Assembly: GCA_963813315.1 (NCBI GenBank)
Contig: CAWEYO010000024.1
Span: 17,229-81,228 of the forward strand
Direction: 5' to 3'
Length of the DNA stretch: 64,000 bases
From: CAWEYO01 sp963813315
GTDB lineage: Bacteria > Pseudomonadota > Alphaproteobacteria > Rhizobiales > Rhizobiaceae
A model generated the notes under the pieces. That model was not told the origin of the DNA and searched no databases. It worked only from the letters and a program-made list of their open reading frames with translations. Every line of letters begins with the position of its first letter. Positions within the stretch are counted from its first letter, which is position 1. Of this stretch, positions 26,444-36,796 are shown piece by piece. A program made the position numbers and the translations under genes.

Positions 26444-29400
26444 ATGGTTGCCAGAAAGTTCGCAAGGCTCGACAAAGCTCCGGTACAGGCGCGAGGGACG
26501 GCGGACGCCAGAGACCGGTTCGCCGTTGCTCTGCTCGCCAGGGCGCCGGCCGAAGACGTCTCCGCGTACGAACCCGGCGTGCTCGACATGGCCGCGGAAT
26601 GCGCCAGGCGTGCGGTTGTCCGCCACCGGAAGGGCGAGAGCGTCGTCCAGATCGATGCCGGCTCCGGCCTCGAACGTGCAGGTCGCCCCACGACCGTAGT
26701 AACGGTTGTCAACGACAACATGCCGTTCCTGTTCGATTCGATCCTTGGCGAGATCACCGAAACCGCCGGCGAGCCCACGCTGGTACTGCACCCGGTCATG
26801 CTCGTGAAACACGGCAAGAACGGCGTCAGCGAGATATTCGGCGATGCCGTCGCAGCCAGGGCGGACCAGGAAGCCGACCGCGTGAGTGTCATACAGGTGC
26901 ATGTCGGCCCCCTTTCGGAAGATACCGCCAATGGGCTGCGCGAGAGGCTTTCCCGCATCCTGTCGCAGGTCCGCTCCGCTGTAAACGACTGGAAGCCGAT
27001 GCTCGCCCGTCTTGACCAGGCCATTTCGGAATTCCGCTACGCGCCGGTGCCGCTCGACAAGGACGCAGTGAGCGAGGCCATCGCGTTTCTCGAATGGCTG
27101 CGCGACGACAATTTCACCTTCCTCGGCATGCGCGAGTTCAAATATTCCGGCGGTGAAAGGAGCGGCACGCTCGAGCGTGCCGAAAAGCCCGGCCTCGGCA
27201 TACTTCACGACCCGGACGTGCTGGTGCTGAGGCGCGGCACGGAAGCAGTGACGACGACGCCTGAAATTCGCGCCTTTCTGCACGGCCCGGATCCGCTGAT
27301 CGTCACCAAGGCCAACGCCAAGTCCGTCGTCCACCGGCGCATCTATCTCGACTATATCGGCGTGAAGACCTACGACAAGAAAGGCAAGCTGTCCGGCGAA
27401 CTGCGCATCGTTGGCCTCTTCACCTCGACCGCCTATACGCGCTCGGTGCTCAAGATCCCCTATCTGCGTTCGAAGGCCCAGTCGGTCATCGCCAAGTCCG
27501 GCTTCAATCCGAGCGATCATTCGGGCAAAGCGCTGATCAACGTGCTCGAATCCTATCCGCGTGACGAACTTTTCCAGATCGCGGTTCCGATCCTGCGCAA
27601 GCATGCCGAAGCGATCCTGGCGCTTGGCGAACGCCCACGTGTGCGCGTGCTGGTGCGCGTCGACCAGTTCGACCGTTTCGTTTCGGTGCTCGTCTTCGTT
27701 CCGCGCGACCGCTACGACAGCATCGCGCGCGAGAAGATCGGGGCCTTCCTCAAGAAGAGCTTTGACGGCCACCTGTCGGCCTACTATCCGGCCTTCCCGG
27801 AAGGCGGGCTTGCCCGGGTCCACTTCATCATCGGTCGCTCCGGCGGCAAGACGCCGAAAGTCGACCAGCCGGATCTGGAGAAGGGTATCCGCGACATCGT
27901 GCGAACATGGGAAGACGGCTTGCGCGAGGCAGCGGCCGAGGCCGGCGCCGGCGGCGCGTTGGCCAGCGTGGCGGCGCGTTTCCCGGAAAGCTATCGCGGC
28001 AGCTTTACGCCGGCGGAAGCGTTGGCCGATGCGCGCCAGATCGCAGCGATCAACGCCGCCAATCCAATCGCCATCGACGTCTACCGGCAGGGCAACCAGC
28101 GCCCCGAGCAGGCGGCATTGAAGATCTATCATTTCGGCAGCCCGGTCGCGCTGTCGCGTCGCGTGCCCGTGCTGGAAAACAGCGGTTTCCGCGTCATCAG
28201 CGAGCGGACCTTCGAAGTCGGCGACCCCGACGGCGGCACTGTCTTCGTTCATGACATGGAACTCGAGAATGCGTTTGGAGCTCCGATCGATCTCAGGGAC
28301 GAAGGCGCGCTCTTCGAGGAAGTCTTCCTTTCGGTCTGGCGCGGCGTCAGCGACAATGACGGCTACAATGCGCTGGCGCAGACTGCCTCGATGCGGGCGA
28401 GCGAGATCGGAATCCTGCGCGCTTACGGCCGCTATCTGCAGCAGGCCGGGATTCCGCAGAGCCAGGACTTCGTCGCCGCAGCGCTCAGCCGTTATCCGGA
28501 GATCGCGCGGGCGTTATTCGCGCTGTTCGTGACGCGCCTTGACCCGGCAAAACAAAGCGAATCGGCCGTCACCGCCAAGCACCTCAAGGCGGCACTCAAG
28601 GATGCGCTCGATGCGGTGCCCAACATCGACGACGACACGATCATCCGCCGTTATCTCAACCTCATTGAATGCACGTTGCGCACCAACTACTTTGCCGGGG
28701 CGACCGGAGCCGAAGGCCGGTCGCTGGCCATAAAGCTCGAACTCCCGTATGATCGACGGCCTGCCGGAGCCGCGGCCATGGCGGGAGATTTTCGTATACG
28801 GTCCCGAAGTGGAGGGCGTGCACCTGCGCTTTGGACCGGTGGCGCGCGGCGGCTTGCGCTGGTCGGATCGCGCGCAGGACTATCGCACCGAGGTGCTGGG
28901 CCTGGTCAAGGCGCAGCAGGTCAAGAATGCGGTAATTGTGCCGGTTGGCGCCAAGGGCGGTTTCTTCCCGAAGCGGCTTCCCACAGGCGGCAGCCGCGAC
29001 GCCGTGTTCGTGGCCGGCACCAGGGCCTACATCAATTTCGTTTCAAGCCTGCTGTCGATAACGGACAATCTTGATGGCGACACGGTCATTCAGCCCAGGA
29101 ATGTCGTGCGCCGCGACTCCGACGATCCTTATTTCGTCGTCGCCGCCGACAAGGGCACCGCGACATTTTCCGACACCGCCAATGCCATCAGCGAGGAGCA
29201 CGGCTTCTGGCTCGACGACGCCTTCGCCAGCGGCGGCTCGGCCGGCTACGACCACAAGAAGATGGGCATTACGGCGAAGGGCGCGTGGGAGGCGGTGAAG
29301 CGGCATTTCCGCGAGATGAACCGCGACATCCAGACAACGCCGTTCACGGTTGTGGGCGTCGGCGACATGTCCGGCGACGTTTTCGGCAACGGCATGCTGT

Positions 29401-31229
29401 TGTCGGAGCACACGCGGCTGATCGCCGCGTTCGACCATCGTGACATTTTCATAGACCCGGATCCGGACGCGGCCGTCTCTTTCGCCGAGCGCAAACGAAT
29501 GTTTGACTTGCCGCGATCGAGTTGGCAGGACTATGACAAGTCCAAGCTCTCGGCCGGCGGCATCATCGTGTCGCGGGCGCAGAAGTCGGTCGTGTTGCCG
29601 GCTGCCGCGGCGAATGCCATAGGACTCGACAAGACGCTTGCCACGCCTGCCGAGATCATCAACGCAATCCTCAAGGCGCCGGCCGATCTGCTCTGGTTCG
29701 GCGGCATCGGCACTTATGTGCGTGCTTCCGGCGAGACCAACCAGGAAGTCGGCGACCGCGCCAACGATGCGATCCGTGTCACAGCCGCCGAATTGCGGGT
29801 GAAGGTGATTGGTGAAGGAGCCAATCTCGGCGTCACCCAGCGTGCGCGCATAGAGTTCAATCTGCTCGGCGGCGCCTGCAATTCCGATGCGATCGACAAC
29901 TCGGGAGGCGTCAATTCCTCCGACGTCGAAGTGAACATCAAGATCGCGCTGGCCTCCGCCATGCGCAGGGGCAGCCTCACACGCCCGGCGCGCAACAAGC
30001 TGCTCGCGGAAATGACCGGCGAGGTCGGCGATCTGGTTCTCGCCAACAACTACCAGCAGACGCTCGCCCTGTCGCTCGCCCGCAAGCGTGCGACCGTCGA
30101 CTTTGCTCATCACTCACGTTTCATGGACGCGCTCGAGGCTCGCGGCCTGCTTGACCGCGCGGTTGAAACGCTGCCTTCGCCGCTCGCGCTCGCCGAGCGG
30201 CACGTGCACGGCGAGCCGCTCACGCGGGCGGAGCTTGGCGTGCTGCTCGCCTACGCCAAGATCGTGCTGTTCAGCGACATTCTTGCCAGCAACGTGCCGG
30301 ACGATCCGCATTTCGAGCGTGACCTGCTCGACTACTTTCCTGACCGGATGGCGAAAAAGTATGGCGCCGAGATCGCGGGTCATCGGCTGCGGCGCGAAAT
30401 CATAGCGCGCGTGCTGGCAAACGACGTCATCAACCGCGGTGGCCCAGCCTTTGTGACCAGGCTGCATGACAGCACAGGCCGCTCCGCCGGCGATGTGGTG
30501 CGCGCCTACACTGTGGTGCGCGACGGCTTCGGTCTCGCCGGCATCTACCGGGACATCGACGCGCTCGACAACAAGATCGACGGCCAGGTTCAGCTCGATC
30601 TCTATCAAACTGCCGGGCGTCTGGTCGCGACGGTCACCTCGTGGTTCCTTAAGAACGACCACGGCGACGGTCCGCTGGGGGGCCGCATCGCCGATCTGCG
30701 CGAGGCGCGCAAGATTCTCGAGCCAAAGATCGGGGGCCTGCTGCCGGCTTTCATGAAGGAGAAACTGGAGGAGCGCCGGCAAGGCTTTGTCAAGGCGGGT
30801 GCGCCGGAGAAGCTGGCGGAGCAATTGGCGGCGCTGAGGGTCGAGGAACTCTTTCCCGACATCGCCAGGGTCGCACGCAACGCCGGCGCCGATCTCGTCT
30901 CGTCAGCCCGGGCGTTCTTCGCGGTCAGCGAGGCGTTCCGGATCGGGCGAATCGAGGATGCGGCACGTACCATCACGCCCACCGACTACTATGACGGACT
31001 GGCGTTCTCGCGAGCCATCGACATGATCGGGGCGGCCCGCGGCGGGATCGCGGTGTCCGCTCTTTCGGGCTTCGGCGACAGTGCTGATCCAGTCGCTGCA
31101 TGGCTGGATGCCGGGGGCGATCGGATCGACCGCACGCGGGAGAGTCTGCAAGCGCTGACCGAGGGCGGCGACATCACAGTGTCGCGCCTCTCGGTGGCGT
31201 CCGGGTTGATGAGCGATCTGACTGCTTAG
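26444..31229 (+). CDS. NAD-specific glutamate dehydrogenase, large type (about 180 kDa), one frameshift
   Basis: Oxidatively deaminates L-glutamate to 2-oxoglutarate with NAD. About 1,594 residues once one base near 28745 is removed. The N-terminal part has VTVVNDNMPFLFDSILGEIT and HPVMLVKHGKNGVSEIFG of the large class. The catalytic part after the break has VARGGLRWSDRAQDYRTEVL and VIVPVGAKGGFFPKR, then GVGDMSGDVFGNGMLLSEHT in the nucleotide-binding domain. Start at ATG 26444 follows GGGAGAG; an in-frame TTG lies at 26426. The break falls between IKLE and MIDGLPEPRPW, where homologues read straight through, so it is more likely a sequence error than a fission. Confidence 0.92.
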
Positions 31230-31231
31230 GG

Positions 31232-31290
31232 TGTGTTGGTATTCAGGTGATGCCGGCCTGCAAATGGCGGCATTCTCGGCTTCCGAAAAT
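31232..31290. repeat. Interspersed repeat, family 2
   Basis: Contains TTCAGGTGATGCCGGCCTGC followed by AAATGGCGGCATTCTCGGCTTC. A diverged copy lies at 36262-36310. Both sit directly in gaps next to coding sequence. Confidence 0.55.
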
Positions 31291-31359
31291 GGTGCGGGAG
31301 ATTGGCCGTGGCCTCGCCGCTGCCCACAAGGGGGAGGGTAGAACGCGGATGCCAAGGAA

Positions 31360-33495
31360 ATGACAGGAGCTTCAAAGGGATCGGCGGGAGGGGACATGGC
31401 GGGCAAAACGGGAGCGGTCTTCGCAGGCGGCACGCGCGCGTCGCGCCGTGGCATTTGGAGCTGGATGCTGTTCGACTGGGCGCAGCAGCCGTTCCATACC
31501 CTGATCATCACCTTTGTCTTCGCGCCGTACTTTGCGGCAGCGGTCGCGCCTGACGCCGCGAGAGGACAGGAGCTGTGGGGCTATGCTGTCGGCATCGGCG
31601 GACTGTTGATCGCGCTGTCTTCGCCGGTGCTCGGCGCGATTGCGGATGCATCCGGCCCGCGCAAGCCGTGGATATTCATTTTCTCGGTGGTCGGTGTCAT
31701 CGGCTGTTGGCTGCTTTGGTATGCGGTGCCGGGCGTGCCGGACCTCACATGGGTAATGGGGGCCATCGTGCTGGCGCTGGTCGGCATGGAATTCGCCGCT
31801 GTCTTCAACAACGCCATGATGCCAGACCTCGTGCCCCGTGCGGAACTTGGGCGCCTGTCGGGCTCGGCCTGGGGGCTGGGCTATGTCGGAGGGCTGGTCT
31901 CGCTGGTCATCGTGCTTGGCCTGCTGGCAGGTCAGCCGGCTACCGGCAAGACACTGCTCGGCATCGAGCCGCTGTTCGGCCTGGATACGGCGGCCCGCGA
32001 AGGCGACCGCGCGTCCGGTCCGCTGACGGCGGTGTGGTACACCGTCTTCGTGCTGCCCATGTTCATTTTCACGCCGGATGCCAAACGTCGGCCCTCGGTT
32101 TCCGGTGCTGTCTCGCGCGGGCTTGCCGAACTCGCACGGACGGTGCGGCGACTGCCGGGCGAACGAAGTTATTTCAGCTTCCTGATGTCCTCGATGTTTT
32201 ACCGGGATGCGCTCAACGCGCTCTATTCCTTCGGCGGAATCTACGCAGCGGGCGTGCTTGGCTGGTCGATCGTCCAGATCGGCATTTTCGGTATTCTGGC
32301 GAACCTTACAGGGGCGATTGGCGCCTGGCTCGGCGGCCGCGCCGACCAGGCCTACGGGCCGAAGGCCGTGGTCAGCGCCTCCATCCTTATCCTGACTGCC
32401 TGTTGTATCCTCGTCATCTCCACCACGCGTATCAATGTGCTGTTCATGACCGTGGCGCCCGGCAACAATCTGCCGGATGTCATCTTCTATGCCGCCGGCG
32501 GCCTTATCGGCGCTGCTGGCGGTTCCATCCAGGCGGCCTCACGCACACTGCTGGTCGATCAGGTCGAGCGCGAAAGGGTTACCGAAGCGTTCGGCCTCTA
32601 TGCGCTGTCCGGCCGGGCAACGAGCTTCCTCGGCCCGCTTGCGATCGCGTTCGCAACCGGACTGTTCGCCTCGCCAGCCTTCGGGCTCTCCAGCCAGGAC
32701 GCGCAGCGCTTCGGCGTCACACCGATCATCTTCCTGTTCTTGCTCGGGCTGGTGCTGCTGCCGCTTGTGCGCAGCAGTCAATATGAGCTGCCGGGGAGGA
32801 ATGAGGCTCTCCATCGGAGGGGTTCAATGCCGGAAATGCCGCACGCCGGTGAATACCATGGCGAGGCCGTGCTCGTCGGCTGCGGCGATCACCTCGTCGT
32901 CGCGCATCGAGCCGCCCGGCTGGATGACTGCGGTGGCGCCGGCCTCGACCGCGGACAGAAGGCCGTCCGCGAAGGGGAAGAAAGCATCCGACGCCACCAC
33001 CGAGCCCTTGGTCAGCGGCTCGGCCATTCCGGCCGCTTCGGCTGCGTCCAGCGCCTTGCGGGCAGCAATGCGCGAGGAATCGACCCGGCTCATCTGGCCG
33101 GCTCCGATGCCTACAGTGGCGCCATCCTTGGCATAGACGATGGCGTTCGACTTCACGTGCTTGGCGACGCGGAAGGCAAATTCGAGGTCGGCCAGCTCCC
33201 TCGCGCTCGGCGCACGTTTGGTCACGACCTTGAGATCAAGCCCGTCGATGACCGCATTGTCGCGCGATTGGACCAGCAGGCCGCCGGCCACCGATTTGAC
33301 GAACAGTCCCGGCGCGCGGGGGTCCGGCAGGCCCCCCGTGACAAGCAGGCGCAGGTTCTTCCTGGCTGCGACGATCGCCTGCGCTTCCTTGGTCGCGTCA
33401 GGCGCGATGATGACCTCGGTGAAGATCTTCACGATTTCCTCCGCCGCTTCGGCGTCAAGGCGGCGGTTGAGCGCGACGATGCCGCCAAAGGCTGA
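31360..33495 (+). CDS. UMF1-type MFS transporter (Atg22-like); C-terminal end unresolved
   Basis: Inner-membrane MFS protein. GIWSWMLFDWAQQPFHTLII at the N-terminus and VFNNAMMPDLVPRAELGRLS are hallmarks of the UMF1 family, with about 12 hydrophobic segments up to roughly 32790. The family is usually 450-480 residues. Here the frame has no stop until 33495 and runs some 670 bases antisense through purH, where it encodes non-hydrophobic Arg/His-rich sequence. The true stop was probably lost by a frame break near 32780, where another frame stops (TGA at about 32784). Starts at 31360 or 31396 (after GGGAGGGG) are both possible. Substrate unknown. Confidence 0.82.
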   Translation: MTGASKGSAGGDMAGKTGAVFAGGTRASRRGIWSWMLFDWAQQPFHTLIITFVFAPYFAAAVAPDAARGQELWGYAVGIGGLLIALSSPVLGAIADASGPRKPWIFIFSVVGVIGCWLLWYAVPGVPDLTWVMGAIVLALVGMEFAAVFNNAMMPDLVPRAELGRLSGSAWGLGYVGGLVSLVIVLGLLAGQPATGKTLLGIEPLFGLDTAAREGDRASGPLTAVWYTVFVLPMFIFTPDAKRRPSVSGAVSRGLAELARTVRRLPGERSYFSFLMSSMFYRDALNALYSFGGIYAAGVLGWSIVQIGIFGILANLTGAIGAWLGGRADQAYGPKAVVSASILILTACCILVISTTRINVLFMTVAPGNNLPDVIFYAAGGLIGAAGGSIQAASRTLLVDQVERERVTEAFGLYALSGRATSFLGPLAIAFATGLFASPAFGLSSQDAQRFGVTPIIFLFLLGLVLLPLVRSSQYELPGRNEALHRRGSMPEMPHAGEYHGEAVLVGCGDHLVVAHRAARLDDCGGAGLDRGQKAVREGEESIRRHHRALGQRLGHSGRFGCVQRLAGSNARGIDPAHLAGSDAYSGAILGIDDGVRLHVLGDAEGKFEVGQLPRARRTFGHDLEIKPVDDRIVARLDQQAAGHRFDEQSRRAGVRQAPRDKQAQVLPGCDDRLRFLGRVRRDDDLGEDLHDFLRRFGVKAAVERDDAAKG

Positions 33496-34442
33496 GACGG
33501 GATCGCAGGCCAACGCCTTTTCATAGGCAGCTCTCAAAGTATCGGCCACCGCGACGCCGCAGGGATTGGCATGCTTGATGATCGCGACCGCGGCACTGTC
33601 GCCAGGATCGAACTCGCCTGCGAGTTCGAAGGCGGCGTCCGTATCGTTGATGTTGTTGTAGGAAAGCTGCTTGCCCTGCAATTGGCGCGCGGTCGCCACA
33701 CCCGGCCGCCTGTCGCCATTGAGATAGAAGCCGGCCCTGCTGGTGCGGGTTCTCGCCATAGCGCATTACGGTTTCAAGCCTGCCGCCGAAGCTTCGCCAT
33801 GCCGGCTCGGTCGATGTCCAGCGTTTCGGCGAACCAGCCCGATATCGCAGCATCGTAAGCGGCCGTGCGGGCGAAAGCCTTGGCCGCCAGCCTCTTGCGA
33901 AATTCAAGCGAGAGGCTGCCGATGTTCAGCTCGAGCGCGTTGATGACGGCCGCGTAGTCCGCAGGATCGGTAACTATCGCTACATAGGCATGGTTCTTCG
34001 CGGCGGCCCGCACCATCGCCGGTCCGCCAATGTCAATGTTTTCAACGATCGATGCATAGTCACCGTCCGAGAAGCGCACCTCCTCGAACGGGTAGAGGTT
34101 GACGACGACGAGATCGATCGGCTCGATGCCATGCCTGTTCATCGCGGCGGCATGGTCGGGGTCGTCCCGCACGGCCAGCAGAGCTCCATGCACGGCCGGA
34201 TGCAGCGTCTTGACGCGCCCGTCCATGATCTCGGGAAAGCCCGTGACGTCGGAAACGTCGGTCACAGGCACGCCTGCCGCCGCGAGCGACTTCGCCGATC
34301 CGCCGGTCGAGATGAGCCCGACGCCTTGCCTGTGAAGTGCCGCAGCGAAGTCCGCCAGGCCGGTCTTGTCGGAGACGGAAAGGAGCGCGCGGCGGACCGG
34401 CACCAGGTCGGGCGCTGGAATCTTTTTTGAAGCGACAGCCAT
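32824..34442 (-). CDS. purH: Bifunctional AICAR formyltransferase/IMP cyclohydrolase, two frameshifts
   Basis: Catalyses the last two steps of IMP synthesis. The cyclohydrolase domain starts at 34442 (MAVASKKIPAPDL) with RRALLSVSDKTGLADFA, ISTGGSAKSL and VKTLHPAVHGALLAVR. The transformylase domain has MRYGENPHQ, QLSYNNINDTDAAFELA, IIKHANPCGVAVA and SDAFFPFADG. The homology passes through three frames: one break near 33790 and one near 33748, each corrected by removing one base. The corrected protein is about 538 residues, normal length. Since IMP synthesis is normally indispensable, these are probably sequence errors. Confidence 0.95.
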
Positions 34443-34471
34443 CGAAATCACCGGCAGTGAAACCGGCCTCA

Positions 34472-36193
34472 CTACCGGTCGGGCCTCTCTATAATGCGCG
34501 TGCGTGTCAACCGCCAGCCCACCTCCGGCATCTCGGAAGCCTTGAACGAGAGGACGATCTGGCTCGTCCGCCTCGGTCCTGCGAGACCCGCGAAGAAGAT
34601 CGATTCCTCGATCGTGGGAGTTACGGCATCGCACGTGAAGGCCCAGCTGTCGGCGCCGCCGGCCGCAAGCATCAGCCTGCCTTTCTTGTCGCGGTAGACC
34701 TGGATATCCGGATGGACGTGAAACCGCACAGTGACGAGGTCCGGGCCGTTCTTCTTTGCCGGGGCGCCGCCGGGGCGAAAGAAGCGGTCGGTGCCCTCCA
34801 CCAGATTGCCGCCGTCGGAGAGCGTCAATTCGCGCTCGTGGAAAAGCCCGAAGCGCGCGACGTAGCCGTCGTGGCTGGCGACGAAGCCTTGCATTCCGTC
34901 GGAGTCGAGACGCTCGCAAGGGACATGGTGCGGCCCAGCGACCAGCAGCGTGCCGAGAAGCCCGCTCACGCGCCCCGAATGCGTGAAACGCGCTGACGAG
35001 GTGTCATTCAGGGTGGCGGTCGAATGTGCGGCCGTGGCACGCGCGAGAGGACGAAATTCGTCGGCCCCAAACGCGTCGACGCCGGCGTTTACGACATAGT
35101 TCTGGCGGCCCGACGAAAGTTCGAAGGACAGGCAACCGGCATGCGCGCTGGCGGAAACATCTGGCGGCGGCGCGGCTCCGGTGTCGGCAATCACGGTCGT
35201 GCCACCCATCGCCAGCCGTTCATAGCCCGAATGCGGCGCGTGCAGCAGCGGCTGGCCGGCGCTATCGTCATGGCGCAGTATGGCGGCAATACGGTCCTGG
35301 ATCGTCGCACCCATTCCATTGAAGCGGGCCATGCTGCCGTCTTGGTGGCGGAAGAATCGGAGCGCGGGAAGCATCCGGTCAATGGCGCCGACAAGCGCGT
35401 CCGGCGGCGCTTCAGCCTGGTTGGCGTAAGTGTGGCGAAGCGGCAGCAGGTCGGCCAGGAGTTCGAGCACGTCGAAAGGATTGCGTGAAATATGCCCTCC
35501 GTCGGGCAGGATCTGCCGGTCAAGCTCGGCGGCGAGATTGCGGGAGGCGTTGCGGATCGCGGCCCTGTGGGCCGGCAACGACAGGGCCGCAAAGGCGATT
35601 GCGATGCGGACGCGAAGCCGGTCCTTGCCTTCGGACATTTCCGGCGCCATGGAACGCAGGTAACGGATCTGCACTGCGAGCGAGCGCAGGAATGCGCGGT
35701 AGAAGGGGAACTCCGCGGCCTGCAGCACGACAGGCGAATGCTGCAGCCAGGCGATCACCCGCCGCGCGGTTGTCGCGGGGTCCCACGCGACGCCCGAAAT
35801 GCGGCCGCCATGGACGGCAAGCCAGTCCGTGACCAGCGCACGCGCATTCTGCGCCGCGAGTTCGGTTCCGGCGGCTCGCATGTGGCGCAGCCAGCGAAAG
35901 CCATGCAGCGCCTCCAGCCAGCCACGATTGGCGACTTCCATCTGGAAGGGCGACCGCCCGCCGGTTTCGACGAGATGTCCGGAGAGCGGGACGCGGCCAT
36001 AGTAAATCTCCAGCGCGATGCGGGGATCGGCGTGTCGCAGATCCGGCGGCGCGACCAGCACGCGCTGGGGTGTGCGCCCCGTGTAGCGCCAGCGATAGGC
36101 AGGCCCTGTGCGCAGCCGCCGGCGCGTGCGGCGCCAGACCTCCCGCGCCACTAGCCGCCAAAGATGCGGTGCGTTGCCCGCTGCTCTTACCAA
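34472..36193 (-). CDS. Heparinase II/III family protein
   Basis: 573 residues. LEIYYGRVPLSGHLVETG and FQMEVANRGWLEALHGFRWL give the alpha-helical N-terminal part; the beta-sandwich C-terminal part includes GYERLAMGGTTVIADTGAAP, SAHAGCLSFELSSGRQNYVV and HSTATLNDTSSARF. Heparinase II/III-like proteins act on polysaccharides, but these rhizobial chromosomal members have no demonstrated substrate known to me. No signal peptide is evident. It is 30 bases upstream of purH, the same strand, likely one operon. Start at TTG 36193 is supported by GAGGA upstream. Confidence 0.88.
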   Translation of the reverse strand: MVRAAGNAPHLWRLVAREVWRRTRRRLRTGPAYRWRYTGRTPQRVLVAPPDLRHADPRIALEIYYGRVPLSGHLVETGGRSPFQMEVANRGWLEALHGFRWLRHMRAAGTELAAQNARALVTDWLAVHGGRISGVAWDPATTARRVIAWLQHSPVVLQAAEFPFYRAFLRSLAVQIRYLRSMAPEMSEGKDRLRVRIAIAFAALSLPAHRAAIRNASRNLAAELDRQILPDGGHISRNPFDVLELLADLLPLRHTYANQAEAPPDALVGAIDRMLPALRFFRHQDGSMARFNGMGATIQDRIAAILRHDDSAGQPLLHAPHSGYERLAMGGTTVIADTGAAPPPDVSASAHAGCLSFELSSGRQNYVVNAGVDAFGADEFRPLARATAAHSTATLNDTSSARFTHSGRVSGLLGTLLVAGPHHVPCERLDSDGMQGFVASHDGYVARFGLFHERELTLSDGGNLVEGTDRFFRPGGAPAKKNGPDLVTVRFHVHPDIQVYRDKKGRLMLAAGGADSWAFTCDAVTPTIEESIFFAGLAGPRRTSQIVLSFKASEMPEVGWRLTRTRIIERPDR

Positions 36194-36261
36194 AGCCCGA
36201 ATCCTCGCTTGAACGCGTTCCCCTTTATCTACGCGTCATGGTTAGCGAATGGTTTAGGGCG

Positions 36262-36310
36262 GGGTGAGATTTTGAGGTGATACCGGCCCGCAGATGGCGG
36301 TTTCTCCGCT
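36262..36310. repeat. Interspersed repeat, family 2, diverged copy
   Basis: GAGGTGATACCGGCCCGCAG followed by ATGGCGGTTTCTCCGCTTC resembles the copy at 31232-31290. Confidence 0.45.
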
Positions 36311-36370
36311 TCTGGAGCTCGCCTGCCGGCCGAAGAGCCGCGATGTCGCGAAAAATGAGACCCGTCGTTT

Positions 36371-36796
36371 TCAGGGGAGAGCGATCCATAGAAAGCCGTC
36401 CTGCGTTCGGCAGGGATACACCGTCAACCTCGAGCGGTTTTTGGAAATGTCGCCCAAGTATTCAAGGCCTTGCCGGGTACCATCCGGCTGCAATTGCGCC
36501 CAGTCCCGGACGTCGCCTGTGTGAAGGTCGAAACAGCTCTGATGCCAGCGGCAGACCAAGCCAAGATCGCTGGTGATCGTGCTCTCGGTGTGTGGGAGGT
36601 CTAGCGCTTCAACCTCAGTCGCACTTCGGCGTTCGTAGAACGGCAAATGAAGATGCGGGCACGCGTTGTTAAACGCGCAATAGCCGTCAGGTCGACGAAC
36701 GACGACGACATCGTAGTCTTCAAAATCAGAGAATCCGCCGTTGATTGGGCTGCAGTTCGTCATCCCCAAATACGCGAACCCACCTCTTGCCGGCAT
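36371..36796 (-). CDS. Rieske [2Fe-2S] ferredoxin-like protein
   Basis: About 141 residues. The Rieske cluster ligands are visible as CPHLHL and, 34 residues later, CRWHQSCFDLHTG, giving the C-x-H ... C-x2-H pattern; NACPHLHLPFYERR is typical of small Rieske ferredoxins. No oxygenase subunit is nearby. Its start (36796, or 36763) lies inside the 3' end of the adenylate cyclase gene, overlapping it by up to 71 bases, so translation of the two is probably coupled. It may supply or sense electrons for the ferredoxin domain of that cyclase; this is inference. Confidence 0.85.
   Translation of the reverse strand: MPARGGFAYLGMTNCSPINGGFSDFEDYDVVVVRRPDGYCAFNNACPHLHLPFYERRSATEVEALDLPHTESTITSDLGLVCRWHQSCFDLHTGDVRDWAQLQPDGTRQGLEYLGDISKNRSRLTVYPCRTQDGFLWIALP

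Noticed and set aside
26186..28252. Long minus-strand open frame of 688 codons
   Set aside because: It is antisense to the glutamate dehydrogenase gene, has no family resemblance and reflects GC-rich codon bias on the other strand.
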